DNA of 64,000 bases from Gymnothorax reevesii. Its lineage: Eukaryota; Chordata; Actinopteri; Anguilliformes; Muraenidae. Positions within the stretch are counted from its first letter, which is position 1. Every line of letters starts with the position of its first letter. The position numbers and the translations under genes were made by a program. The stretch covers positions 95,616,947-95,680,946 of the forward strand of contig CM056573.1 of NCBI GenBank assembly GCA_029721435.1, read 5' to 3'. Below are positions 11,905 to 22,408 of the stretch, in pieces. The notes under the pieces are model-generated. The model worked only from the letters and a program-made list of their open reading frames with translations. It made no database searches and was not told the origin of the DNA.

Positions 11905-11955
11905 AACACACAAGGAGGGAAAGAGAGATAGAGGGAGAGAGATAAAGAGAGAGAC
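11905..11955. repeat. GA-rich low-complexity tract
   Basis: Purine tract made of GAGA/GGGA words. Confidence 0.85.
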
Positions 11956-12924
11956 TCCAACTTAATACTTTTTTTTTTTAAAGAAATGATGCACAGGAGA
12001 AAGTTTAACAATGTAATGAATTCCATGCAGATCGCTTTGATTCTATGCAGGGATTTTCTGTAAGGAACATTTCATTAGAAGTGATATGTTCTGCACATGG
12101 ATATTTATCAGGGTCGGAGCATTGGGACTCGGGACCAGACTCAAATGTCTCTATCTTACACCCATCGCAAAGCGTAAGGCGCAATTTTTGCTACTTTCCG
12201 ATTGACGCAAATACCATTAACCCGTCTAGCGTCCAGTCTGCCTCAGTAGAGAACGCATTTGCGCCAAATTGAGTGCCCATATGCGTGTTGGTTTTGAAAC
12301 AAGGAGTGTTCAGGCACAATACTGACCTTTTGCCATCTTGAGGTAGAGCAAACCTGTTGCACAATTGACCAACGAAAACCTGGTCAGTCAATAATCAGTT
12401 TTTTATTTGCAATTTTAAGGGTGCATTATTATGATAGTGTTATGCGCTTTTTTGTCATCGAGTGCATAACGCGCGTACCCTCTGCTTGTTACATACTACA
12501 CAGGGACGAACTGCAGTGCTCACACAAGCACTTAAAAAAATATACGATGTGAAAGATAATTTTCAAGATTTTTCACAAGACTCTAGGTGCAACCTTGAAT
12601 ATGGCTGGGCCGCCGAGTGCTGTACGAGAATGTGTGCCCGAGAAAAGGGTGCGAAATGAGGCAAAGCTCATTTAGTTATACTAAGTGCAAGTTTAGTAAT
12701 GAGCTGGAGTTGATAAATTATTTACAAAGTGGGTGAGGAGAGTGGGAGAGTGAGAGTGTGAAAGTGTGTTCGATATTGGTGATGGTTGAATATGGTTAAC
12801 TATGTGACAGAAAAATTGAAATGCTATTCATTTTAATGAATTGATTATCTATTGAAATCTCTTGAAAAAGGCCTTGTAGTTGACACCAACATCATGAGAA
12901 CTGGCCGGGAAATAAGAACGTTTT
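11956..12924. other. Non-coding interval
   Basis: No recognised gene. Short frames at 12045-12272, 12191-12391 and 12462-12659 have no domains. The part at 12150-12310 is rich in GCGCAA/TTGCGCC words and looks like a decayed repeat. Confidence 0.4.
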
Positions 12925-13285
12925 GAAATTTGATCTGATCCAGCTGCGTAGCTGAAGCTAAGCAGGTGTGGGCCTGGTTAGTACTTGGATGGGAGACCAA
13001 TCCGAGTTGGTGAGCCAGTAGGGTGCGATCTTTCCCTCGGGTGGTATATGAAGGAGATGCCGTCTATCGGATGAGACGTTAAACTGCCGTGGTCATAAAA
13101 GATTCAATGACACTCTGCAATAAGAGCAAGGTGTTCCCCATGTCATGGCGAAAAGTTCCAAACTGCCACCTAATCATCCCCTGATCTAATTGGCTGTGCA
13201 AATTGCCCTCTCCCTCCCCACCCCAGCCCCCTTAAAAAGAGATTTCAATCTCAACGGGACTTCCCTAGTTAAATAAATTAAAAAG
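12925..13285 (+). mobile_element. 5S rRNA-derived SINE
   Basis: The head matches 5S rRNA across its internal RNA polymerase III promoter: GAAGCTAAGCAGG (A box) and GGCCTGGTTAGTACTTGGAT then GGGAGACC (C box). A body follows containing GATGAGACGTTAAAC, GTCATAAAAGAT and TAATCATCCCC. The tail, TCTCAACGGGACTTCCCTAG followed by TTAAATAAATT, resembles LINE 3' tails. This is the structure of SINE3-type elements, mobilised in trans by a partner LINE. The 5S part is degenerate, so it is not a functional 5S gene. Confidence 0.9.
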
Positions 13286-13359
13286 TGTATGGGCTACATT
13301 TAAAAGGAATTTAGTTTTAAGTTGGTAATTGAATATAAGCCAACGTATTGCCAACCTTT

Positions 13360-13480
13360 ACACATATGTTGGCAACACAATGTTGGCCCAACGTGTCCCC
13401 AGCAGCCAAAATGACGTTGGCCCATTGTTGGCGTGTGACAACGTTGGGCCTACTCTGGCATGTTATCTGGGTAGGGTGAG
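13360..13480. repeat. TTGGC/GCCAA-rich repeat
   Basis: Clustered words such as GTTGGCCCAACG, GACGTTGGCCCATTGTTGGC and ACAACGTTGGGCC are able to pair with each other. Likely the end of a decayed MITE. Confidence 0.5.
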
Positions 13481-13508
13481 CGCAGCATCCCCTATATTAA
13501 GATTTACA

Positions 13509-13620
13509 TTGAAACCATCAGACTGTCGGACACGGAGTTATATTAAAACCCTGTCCGACTTTCGGACACGTAGACGCTGCTTTGAAGTGTCTCAGTGTCT
13601 GACAGTCGGATGGTTTTCAA
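13509..13620. mobile_element. 112-bp MITE with ~25-bp terminal inverted repeats
   Basis: Left end 13509-13533 and right end 13595-13620 are inverted repeats with few mismatches; both contain the words TTGAAA, CCATC and GACTGTC. The core repeats GTCCGAC/GTCGGAC words. No coding content. Confidence 0.75.
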
Positions 13621-13654
13621 TAATTAATTATTCACTTTTTTAACTTTTTTAAAG

Positions 13655-14000
13655 CCATGAACCTCATGCAAGAGAATAAAACTGGGTAGCTAACTTAATT
13701 TGAGCAACACTGATTTCGGACACGTAGACACTGCAAACAAACAAACACCGTAGTCTACTGTAACTTATCTCACGATGAAATGCCCATGTACGGGAATAAA
13801 ACTGAGTAGCTAACTAAATTTGAGCAACACCGATTTCGTACAGATAGATACTGCGAACAGACACGTACTGTAACTTAACTCGAGATGAAACGCCCAAGCA
13901 AGAGAAAAAAACTGGGTGCTTAACTTAATTATCGAGCAACATCGCAGACCCGCAAAAGCCATGGAACAGAATAAAACTGGGTAGCTAACATGTAGACGCC
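13655..14000 (+). repeat. Degenerate tandem repeat, ~70-120-bp units
   Basis: The word AATAAAACTGGGTAGCTAAC recurs, with changes, near 13673, 13795, 13903 and 13971. It is followed by TTGAGCAACA, CGGACACGTAGACACTGC and ACTGTAACTTA in successive units. At least three and a half units are visible, the last shortened. Confidence 0.8.
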
Positions 14001-14029
14001 TGCGTCTACAGACCTACAAATTTAAGCAC

Positions 14030-14105
14030 GCTGTTACTGTACTCGATCACTAGATGGCACCCTCGGATCAGTTATTGAATGTTCACAAGCAAGCAGACCT
14101 CGAAC
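14030..14105 (+). repeat. Fragment of cassette D
   Basis: CACTAGATGGCACCCTCGGA followed by TCAGTTATTGA and TTCACAA is shared with 63910-63955 and, partly, 38330-38345. Confidence 0.65.
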
Positions 14106-16080
14106 GCGGTTCTGAATATGGGGAAGTTCACTCCACGCCCTGTTTTTCAAGAGCTGCATGAATTAAACTCCTCAGCTAAGCCTGATGAGCAAACTGGTCA
14201 GTATCCTTGCCAATAGTATCGATCCAGCAGTTTAAAAAAACGATATCTTGACACAGAAAAAAATCATTATCCTCTGTAGCAACCAGTTTAGCCACAGTGA
14301 CCCAACAGCATTTCAATTAGCAGTTCAGAAAAATCAGTTTTCTGAGGAAAAAAAATCGACATGGTATTGATTCTCTCACATTGTTCTGTCAATTACAGTT
14401 GTCACATACAAAAAATTCGTATTTCCTACCGTGGATTTACGCGTAGATTCCTTCATTGACAAATCCAGCGCTTCCTAATATCCACCCGAGTACTGGCGTT
14501 GATAGCCAATCACTCAATCATACAGTCAGGCTCTTCTGCATAATTGTAGAGTTACACTTCATAACCTCGTGAAGTTTCCCTGGTAACAATGTATTGATTG
14601 GCTCATTTTTTATCCAATTTCCGAGTGTTTAAACATTTTAGAGTAAGAGAAACACATTGATTGGACAAACACAGAGCATACAAACCTATGCGTATCAGCA
14701 CGCTCGGTTGTATCCTGTCTACGTTATGCACATTACGCGGCTAAAATAGACGCGATTTATAGAAAATCGGTTCGCAAAACTGGCCTTGAAGTGTTCAGTT
14801 ACATTTACAGGATTGAAATGAGATAAGGATATGGTCAATTGGAATTATTTCGAATGAAACAGGACCGGAGGGTTCCTGCTAGTACTGGATACATCGGTCT
14901 CTGGAGGAGGGATTCATGAAAAAGGTTTTTTTTTGTTTGTTTTGGAATGTATAGGTACTCAACAAAGTCGAATGTCGAGATTTTTTTCCTGTTTAAAACG
15001 CAAACTGCCAGTGCATTTGGGCGGACCCCCTGGTACGTTCATTGCACGTTTCTTTTGAATCGGGAGAGGCAGTGGATTTGATATTCCCTGAAAGTGGAGT
15101 GTCTGTTCTGTTAAAATAAGGTATATTTCAGAATTCAGATATTAATGAGTTAGTGAGGTGTACTTGTTCCTTATAAGTGTTGAAATGGGTTCGTGAGCTT
15201 AGAAGAGGGGACTGGCAGCTTCCATTACAGGGTGAATGTTCTGACCGTTTAATAAGCAGTTTATTTAATGCGTGTTTGTGCTGGCTTTGAAGAAAAATGG
15301 CCAAAACAAAACAAAATATATATACATACACAATATATATTATAATGTGTATTTTATGTATAAACTAAAATATGCAAGTAAAAAAATAAATAAATAAATA
15401 AAACCGCACATGCGCACACACCTCAGTTCGCCTCTGGGTTTGTTGCAGGCCGTACAATTTGTATGAGTTTGGTTGTGGTGAAAATGTATCGTCTTTAAAG
15501 TGTTGTGGTGCAAAGTTTTTTGGAAATACGGCATGTTTTTGATATCGTGTTGCTGGTTATTTGAAAAAGGTAGACATCTGACAAACTTTTGTTGCAGCCG
15601 GGTGTTTTCTTTGGTTGGCCTGGGATTTTTTTTATTCGCCTAGAACTCCACTAAATACTGACGGTAAAACTGACTTTGTGGATCCTATTATTTGCATAGC
15701 ACAACTAATTTGAAATGGTAAGGTTAAAGTTAGCTATGTGATTTGCAAGAATGAGCTAGCTAGCAAGATGGCTCGTTACCTAGAGGAGGGCTACAATTGA
15801 AGTCAATGCTCCAACAGTTTTGTACCAGATTTTCTTCTTGTTTTCCTCTCTAGCTCCATCATGGACCCCTTTTTTCACCATTGCCATCTCTCAAAATTTT
15901 CCTGCCTCAGTTACAGAGGTGCAAAACTGGGGTGGCAGCTAGGGTGGCAAGGCGTATTTAAGGAGTGGCAGCTGCCACCCAATGCCACCCTGGTAGATCT
16001 GCCCCTGCTTGTAAGGCCAGAATGCGGGTACGAACAATCTCAGAGAGCTCTGTCTGTATTGTGATCACGTTTAACACTCT
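14106..16080. other. Non-coding interval with simple repeats
   Basis: No gene supported. An (AAAT)n tract lies at about 15380-15405 and a TATATA stretch at 15318-15345. At 15925-16010, words of the form GGTGGCAGC/GCTGCCACC followed by CTGCCCCTG look like the end of a hAT-type element, but no partner end was found. Short frames on both strands lack recognisable domains. Confidence 0.4.
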
Positions 16081-16215
16081 GGCCCCATTTACACCTGGTA
16101 TTAAAATGCATTTTTTGTGATCGAATAGCAGTTGGATAGCGTTTGACCACATACATTTACACCTGGTATTAACGTGCGTCTCCGGCGTTCACATTGCGAT
16201 CCGATCACAATCCGA
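16081..16215. mobile_element. Decayed MITE end (PIF/Harbinger-like)
   Basis: GGCCCCATTTACACCTGGTA then TTAA, followed within 75 bp by a second CATTTACACCTGGTATTAAC and then GATCCGATCACAATCCGA. This layout is known from fish MITEs whose ends begin GGCC and carry ACACCTGGTATTAA. The right end is missing. Confidence 0.5.
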
Positions 16216-16806
16216 CCCGTTGATGTCACATCCTTCTTCTCCCCTCTCCTAAAGTGGCTGCCTCACTGACTGTAAAAACTGGTAAATAAGACACACCTTT
16301 AATTAAATTTTTTTCACTAAAAATGCATCGCGTCTTTTAAACCAGTGCATCCACAGAGCTAAAGAAAACACTAGAGTGGACAACATCACTGGCTGAACCA
16401 ACTGCAAAACGTGAGATGGGTCCGCCATCTTCTGTAAAGAATCAGCGGGGGAATTGCACAAACGCTGTAAATGTGTATATGCGACTTGATAAAATGAAAT
16501 GAAAAACAGTGGACTCGTGACACACATCAGCCTACTAGCACGACCATTATTTAATAAATAATTATTTTGTTTACGGGTGTTTGTTGTCTGGAAATTCTTA
16601 ATCATTGAACTAAATAAAAAAACTAATTAAAATTAACTATAAATATATATAGAGTTGTATCTTTATGTTTAAGGAATGCTGTTTTCATATTTTTAACACA
16701 CATTTGTACCTTGAATTCCTATAGTGCTCTTTATTCTAGAATATTTTTTGATAAAAATCATCAGCATAATCTCTGTATTCCATCTCTGAACTACCTTCGT
16801 CTAGAG

Positions 16807-17043
16807 CAGGGGTGGGCAACAAGAGCTGCGTCTGTCCCTGGTTTTCACACCAACGTCTGGCCTTTAATTAGTTGTTTATCCAAATTAGCCAAACCAATCT
16901 GATTACAGAAAAGAAAACATTTTTCTTTTGATCCAATTTTTGCACAAATCTGTATTTGTATATGCAATCACAGTCAGGGTAATTGAGAGAAATAAAAACC
17001 TGCATACACACCGGCCCTCCAGGACCGGAATAGCCCACCCCTG
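16807..17043. mobile_element. MITE with CAGGGGTGGGC termini
   Basis: The 11-bp ends CAGGGGTGGGC and GCCCACCCCTG are perfect inverted repeats, 237 bp apart overall. The CAGGGGTGGGCAAC start is typical of hAT-type non-autonomous elements. The flanking 8-mers do not match, so the duplication is lost or the ends are shifted. The interior has no coding potential. Confidence 0.7.
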
Positions 17044-17044
17044 C

Positions 17045-17475
17045 TGTATTGCATCCACAAGGAAATGTCTATGTTTTGCCACTAATCTGCATATTATTCG
17101 GCCAATACTGTCGCCATGGCAACCAAAATCATTATGTGCCAAAAGTGAAGTGTAACACATATCAATACCAAATCTGAACATAATCGGTCAAAAATTGCAG
17201 CCTATTGTGCGTCCAGAAGGAAATGTCTGTGTTTTGCCATTAATTTGCATATTATTCGGCCAATACTGTTGCCATGGCAACCAAAATCGTTAGGTGCCAT
17301 AAGTGAAGTGTCACACATGTCCATACCAAATATGAAAGAAATCAGTCCAAAATTACAGCCTGTAGAGTGTCCACAAGAAAGTCTAAAGACACTGACGCGG
17401 TGGCGGCGGCGGCGGTGGAGACGACACGTGAATCCATAGTAGCCGCCCAACCTCGTCCAGGGGCTACAATAAAAT
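17045..17475 (+). repeat. Hairpin-ended tandem repeat (family E)
   Basis: Two units of about 158 bp start at roughly 17061 and 17219 (GGAAATGTCTRTGTTTTGCC, then ATATTATTCGGCCAATACTG, GCCATGGCAACCAAAATC and CATACCAAAT). A partial third starts near 17370. The array is followed by a GGCGGCGGC run and a terminal hairpin at 17439-17466 whose arms are GTAGCC and GGCTAC. The left end is not visible. Confidence 0.75.
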
Positions 17476-17484
17476 AAATCATGA

Positions 17485-17582
17485 CTTTGGTTACTTTTGA
17501 GCAGCTAAATAGCCTACAGTGAAGGTGGAAAACATTTTGTTTACGCATATCGAACGTGACATGTAAATTGTTATTGCATTCG
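17485..17582 (+). repeat. Fragment shared with the foldback loop at 19500
   Basis: AGTGAAGGTGGAAAACATTT and GTGACATGTAAATTGTTA occur here and at 19500-19590 in the same order and spacing. This is either a fragment of the 18774-19964 family or a separate repeat captured by it. Confidence 0.7.
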
Positions 17583-18102
17583 TACGCTGTGGCCAAATGT
17601 AAAACTATAAATAATGTATCAAACACATTCGGACAGATTACGTGCAGAACAAAACAAAGTTAAGGTCTGCAAAATCATTATCCTCTACCTGACAATTGCT
17701 CTCACCCCTTTCCCATTTTCTTTGCTCAATTTTCAATCAAACAGTTGATTCGCTCAATTCACTATTTAAATTGGTAGACAGTCAAATTTATTTCGATATC
17801 ATTTTTGTTTGTCACATTTTGAAATTTATATGACCATGAAACATGACAGATTTGCCTGATCAAAACATCATTTAAACAGAATATCAGAGGAATTTACATC
17901 CTCCCTACCTTGCTAAGTTTCTATGCTATGTTGCCTGTTACTATCCACTTGTACTGTCTGATAAACTGACCTCAAGTAATGGATCTGATCTGATTTCACA
18001 GTACAGTCTACACCCATGTGCAGGGGCCAAACCCCGAACTCAAAAATGTAGACCCACGTGCTGTTGCTGATTGACTGTTCTGGCCCAATTTAACCCCTGC
18101 AT
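17583..18102. other. Non-coding interval
   Basis: No gene seen. The last eight bases (18095-18102, CCCTGCAT) are the left target duplication of the hAT element that follows. Confidence 0.5.
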
Positions 18103-18489
18103 CATTGGCGGCACCAAGGAGGGGCTTGCCGGTGCTTCAGCTCCCGCTCGTGGTGGCATAGCACCCCCATGAAATCCGGAGGGGGAAATAAAAAATCATT
18201 GAATAAAAATATTTTCAATGACATATTATCTCATGCGCTTTGTATCTCATTTCTGTTTAAAATTTCCTAAATTAATTTAATTTTTCTTTTCAAAGTCTTG
18301 ATATAAGGTCAAAGTTGAGGTGTCAGGTGGTGTCACGTATTTTCTACGTTAGATGGTCACTGCGCCTACGTCAGCTAAAGGCATACAAGACTTGCAGCTT
18401 GTGATAGGTGGCTACGGACATTTGGCTCTAGTATGATTTTTTTGACACGAAATGAAGAGTTTTCTTATCTAAAACAAAAGATGGACATA

Positions 18490-18635
18490 TATACTCTTCC
18501 AAAAAAGAAACTATACATTGTTTTTAGCATCAATTTATTATACGTGAAATGTTTTGACAAATGTGGAAAACATATTGAAAAGAAAGTGTAATGAATAACT
18601 CAATATATGTATAGTTTCTTTTTTGGAAGAGTATA
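18490..18635. mobile_element. MITE with perfect 27-bp inverted repeats
   Basis: Bases 18490-18516 and 18609-18635 are exact inverted complements (CTCTTCCAAAAAAGAAACTA and its complement, with TATA-type outer bases). Length 146 bp. TA at both edges fits TA-target Tc1/mariner-type insertion. It lies inside the hAT element, upstream of the transposase remnant. Confidence 0.85.
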
Positions 18636-18639
18636 CAAA

Positions 18640-20045
18640 CTCCTCTTTATATCCCTGATGCTTCCCGTTACATCTGCTTCCTGTGAACGATCGTTCTCCA
18701 TTGTCTAAAAACTTATCTGAGGAGCACTAGCGCCGATGCACTTAGTAGTAACCTTGCACTTTTGGCTATCAACTAGGGCTGTCGCGTTAATTAATCGCGA
18801 TTAATTTAAGCGCAATAAAAGTAACTGCCGCTATGAGTCAGACAGACATGCTTGCTTATTTACCTTTTCTTTGACGCATACCTAATGCGGTCATTTGAAA
18901 TGCTTCCGGAAAGAAAACTGTGATTTGACGTCCACTAATTAGCAGCGAGGTTGGACAGCCTCCATCACCTTGGCATAATTAGCTCACCTTAAATCAATTC
19001 CCGTGTACTTTGCCTAACTTGCAATCGAGCCATTTATTCAGCCAACTGACTAATGAAAACCAAAATGTGTCCAATAGGTCTAATGATTAAGGAGAGATAA
19101 TAAGAAGCAGACAGACCTAACCAGGCCGCCGTGTTAGATTGAAAGAATTTCAATAATCTGAATAAATAGCAGACCTCTGAAATATACCTTTCATCGAGAA
19201 ATTTTGCATGCATTATTAAAGATAGGCTATTTCTTAAAAAAAAAAAAAGAAATTATTCAAAGATGGCCCTAGTTTTAAGAGCTTAAAAATATAGTCTAAG
19301 TGAAGTGGGAATAATTTTGTGAAGCATATCAACAGTGAATACGAAAGAGAGTACGTTAGCATTGCACGCAATAGTCAAATGCACCAAAGATTTGGCAATG
19401 CACAATTTCCGAATTTTTGCCGCAAATTTGTGAAATTTTTTATTAGATAATTGACTATGAGTAATTTAAAATAATGTAACTCATAGCACTTGATTTTATT
19501 TACTTTTGAGCGTCTAAATAACCACCAGTGAAGGTGGAAAACATTTTGTTTAAGCGTATATAACGTGACATGTAAATTGTTAACGCATTTGAAAATCTTT
19601 CAATCTAACACGGCAGCCTGGTTAGGCCTGTCTGCTTCTCATTGTCTCTTCTTAATCATTATAGGCCGCATTTTGGTTTTGATTACTCAGTTGGCTGAAT
19701 AAATGGCTTGATTGGAAGTTAGACAAAGTACACTGGAATTGATTTAAGGTGAGCTTATTATGCCAAGGCGATGGAGGCTGTCCAACCTCGCTGGTAATTA
19801 GCGGATTTCAAATCACAGTTTTTTTATCCCCGGCATCATTTCAAATGACGGCATTAGGTATGTGTCATAGAAAAGGTAATAAGCAAGCACGTTTGTCTGG
19901 CTCATAGAGGCAGTTACTTTTTTTGCACTTAAATTAATCGCGATTAATTAACGTGACAGCCCTACTATCAACATTAAAACGGCCCGCGCCCTGAATGCTG
20001 ACAAGTTCATCGATGCATTCGCCCTCAGCCACAACAACCGTTGCA
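18640..20045 (+). pseudogene. hAT transposase C-terminal dimerisation region, split
   Basis: Read in pieces around the foldback insertion, the sequence gives VTSASCERSFSIV, then NLALLAINIKTARALNADKF and IDAFALSHN, ending at a TGA near 20058. This is the C-terminal hAT dimerisation domain, with its SxxxERxFS and LALL.IN signatures. Premature stops follow SIV and interrupt the KNLSEEH stretch, and there are frameshifts. The codon for the I of AIN directly abuts the insertion duplicated CTATCAAC. The N-terminal zinc finger and catalytic parts are not present. Confidence 0.85.
18774..19964. mobile_element. Foldback hAT element (1191 bp, ~375-bp arms)
   Basis: The left arm (about 18774-19150) and right arm (about 19590-19964) are inverted copies over roughly 375 bp. 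Ends read TAGGGCTGTCGCGTTAATTA and its imperfect complement ending GACAGCCCTA. Perfect 8-bp duplications CTATCAAC flank it (18766-18773, 19965-19972). The ~440-bp loop is AT-rich and non-coding and includes the segment shared with 17485-17582. The insertion interrupts the hAT transposase reading frame; removing it restores the LALLAINIK junction. Confidence 0.92.
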
Positions 20046-20524
20046 TAGTCCTCCTTTGATATTCCAGTTATCAGTGTATTTTTTTCCCCCGTAATGGGCT
20101 GCTGTTTTGATATGCTTTTATCTTGTTGTGAAAGATTGCAAGCATATTATCTGTTGAGTTTGCATTTTGATGTTTTCACTCTCTTGGCATGATGATTTAC
20201 TAAAAAATTATTTGCTATTGCTGTAAAGTTATTTAACATGTTTTAAGAAAAGGTGGTTCAACTTTTTATGTGCATGTCCAGTGCTTTTGATAATTTCATA
20301 AAACTCAGTTGGATTCCCATGAACTGACAGTGGAGGAAAATATGTTTGTATCTTTTGGTTTGCCTTCTGATTCTCATCAGACAGTGTTTGAAAAATGTAT
20401 TTTTTCTGAGTTTGCTGGCATAAGTAGCTATGGGTCTAAACAAAAAAAAATGCATGTCATGACCTGCTCTTTTTGAACAATAAAGTATTGTAATTTAAAT
20501 TTCATTGTTTCTCGATCTTTGCAT

Positions 20525-20571
20525 GTGAGTGTGAGTGTGTGTGTGTATATATATATATACACACACACACA
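20525..20571. repeat. (GT)n(TA)n(CA)n microsatellite
   Basis: Compound dinucleotide tract, itself self-complementary, directly at the left edge of the next foldback element. Confidence 0.95.
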
Positions 20572-21109
20572 CAGGGGCGTAGATTTAACTGGGAGTTGGT
20601 GGGGACTTTGACACGGCCTTTATGACAATTAGTCCTGGCCAGTTCTCAATTATTTTCCTTCATCGACGCGTTTTCAAATTATCGTAATTGGCAACTGAAG
20701 ACACGGTTCCTCTCTATATGGGAACTAACAGCATCCAGCGATGATATGGTGGGGTCAATTAAGTTCAGAAAATTAATTTACTGCTTGCCTGTGAGTCGAC
20801 AGAAAAGCAATTTTGAATAACGTTGATTTAAACACAGCAAATACGCATACCGATGACCGATTGCCGTCTTACTTAATCGGAGAGAACAAGCAGCACCTGT
20901 TCATTATGGACGGCAAAAAGTTCAGGGTTGCATCAACACTTACAGAGTAGAGTTAAATCGCATATAGAGAGGAACTGTGTCTTCAGTTGCCAATTACAAT
21001 AATTTGAAAACGCGTCAATGAAGGAAAATAATTGAGAACTGGCCAGGACTAATTGTCATAAGGGCCGTGTCAAAGTCCCCACCAACTCCCAGTTAAATCT
21101 ACGCCCCTG
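20572..21109. mobile_element. Foldback element with CAGGGGCG ends
   Basis: Both arms, about 160 bp each, begin CAGGGGCGTAGATTTAACTG followed by GGAGTTGGTGGGGACTTTG and are near-perfect inverted copies. The flanking 8-mers are both CACACACA, which fits hAT insertion into the CA tract but is weak evidence on its own because the target is low-complexity. The core between the arms is about 220 bp. A related, arm-deleted copy is at 39705-39969. Confidence 0.85.
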
Positions 21110-21196
21110 CACACACATACGCACCCCCAGTCAATCTTTGAGCACCCCCATAGCACCTACAATCAAATTTTTTCTGGAGCCGCCCCTGCCCTGCAT

Positions 21197-21762
21197 ATAT
21201 GCTTATAGAACTCGTTTTCCACATACTGCAGCGTCATCATTTATAATCATTGTTTAGAAGTAAATTTTTGGGTGGCACTAGTAGATCAACTCATGATTTC
21301 TTGTGCCAATTGCGGGTTTATTTCACTCCCTTGCGGGTTTGAGGGTTACGCCACTAATTTGCGGGTCACTTGAGGGCTATGCGTTGGCACGGCTGGGCGT
21401 CTTGGGCAAAGGCTAACTGAGGGCTAACGGTATTCATTCTCCAGTTAATTGGCTAGTTAACAAGCTAATACATTTGTACAATGCTATTTAGTGCCAACGT
21501 ATTAGGCTCTAAATTTGTTGACCAGGCGCAGGCGCGGCACAGGCACGGCGAATGGGGGAGCGCCGCGCCAACGGGGTGCATCCAGGCATATTTAGCAATT
21601 TCCTGCCCGGCGCAAGTACTCCTCTGTCCCACCTCTGCCCCTCCTGCCGGCACAAGTGGCAAAGAGGGAGGAGAGAAGGTGTGAGTGGGTTAAACACGGC
21701 CGAGCAGCTTAAATTTTTGGGATTAAAATGCATGGACAACAATGCCAGATACGTTACACATT
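21197..21762. other. Non-coding interval
   Basis: TTGCGGGTTT/GAGGGTTACGCC-type repetitive words at 21308-21400, then a GC-rich patch at 21525-21680. Overlapping frames on both strands in the GC-rich patch have no domains and look like by-products of base composition. Confidence 0.4.
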
Positions 21763-22200
21763 TATTATCCCCCATCACAAAGTGTGAGGGGTATATAGAT
21801 TTGAGCTCCGTCCGTCAATCCATCCATGCGTCCGTCCAAGATAAAGGGGACAGCTTTTCTCAGAAACTATTAGAGATAGGACAACCAAATTTGGTGTGTA
21901 GCTTTAGACTATAAAGCCGTTGATGGTGCTCAAAAATGAGATGCGCACAATTATTTTTCCCGCAGTTATTGCCCTTGATTTCTATTTTTGGACTCTGTCC
22001 ACGGTATCTCTAAAGGGGACAGCTTTTCTCAGAAAATATTTGAGATAAGCTACACACCAAATTTGGTTATCCTAAGACCATAAAGACCCTGATGGGAGTT
22101 CGAAAATAAGAAGCAGACGATTATTTTCCCACAATTATTGCCCTTGTGGCATTTTTGGGAGCCTCTGTTCATAGTATCTTTGAAAAACCCAATTTGGCAG
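21763..22200 (-). repeat. Hairpin-ended tandem repeat (family F)
   Basis: The left edge holds a hairpin (CCCCCATCACA ... TGTGAGGGG). Two units of about 168 bp start at roughly 21844 and 22012 (GGGGACAGCTTTTCTCAGAA, an ACCAAATTTGGT motif, and TTATTTTCCC then TTATTGCCCTTG). In other families the hairpin sits at the 3' end, so this copy probably reads on the minus strand. Confidence 0.75.
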
Positions 22201-22245
22201 GGGATGTTGTTGACCATGTCTACTTGTTTTTAATATAATAGTATT

Positions 22246-22408
22246 AAGCCACTTGCACACTGGACGCGAAACTAATTTTTCGCACGACAGATTACTTTCA
22301 AAGTGAATGCAAAGACGCAAATACACACGTTATTAACATCTTTGCATTGATTTTGAATGTAATCAGTCGTGCAAAAAATCAGTTTTGCGTCCAATGTGAA
22401 AGCTGCTA
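22246..22408. mobile_element. MITE family C, full inverted copy
   Basis: The left arm (CACACTGGACGCGAAACTAA, then TTTTTCGCACGACAGATTAC) pairs with the right arm (GTAATCAGTCGTGCAAAAAA, then TTTTGCGTCCAATGTGAAAG) around a short ACACACGTTATTA centre. The arms can form one long stem. Related ends occur at 7411-7575 and 50661-50790. Confidence 0.8.

Larger units (their letters stand above)
18103..21188 (+). mobile_element. hAT element with nested insertions
   Basis: The left end CATTGGCGGCACCA and right end TGGAGCCGCCCCTG are inverted repeats (11 of 14). Both flanks carry CCCTGCAT (18095-18102 and 21189-21196), a perfect 8-bp target duplication as made by hAT transposases. Inside are a transposase C-terminus, a poly(A) signal AATAAA at 20479, a Tc1-like MITE, a 1191-bp foldback and a 538-bp foldback. 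The 5' part of the transposase is absent, so this was internally deleted before or after insertion. Confidence 0.85.

Noticed and set aside
12940..13010. Functional 5S rRNA gene
   Set aside because: Only the internal promoter part matches 5S; the flanks diverge into a SINE body and LINE-like tail.
16799..17051. 8-bp target duplication for the CAGGGGTGGGC MITE
   Set aside because: The flanking 8-mers GTCTAGAG and CTGTATTG do not match.
21465..21914. Overlapping 65-120-codon frames around 21.5-21.9 kb
   Set aside because: Open on both strands because of a GC-rich patch; no domain, start context or splice signals support any of them.
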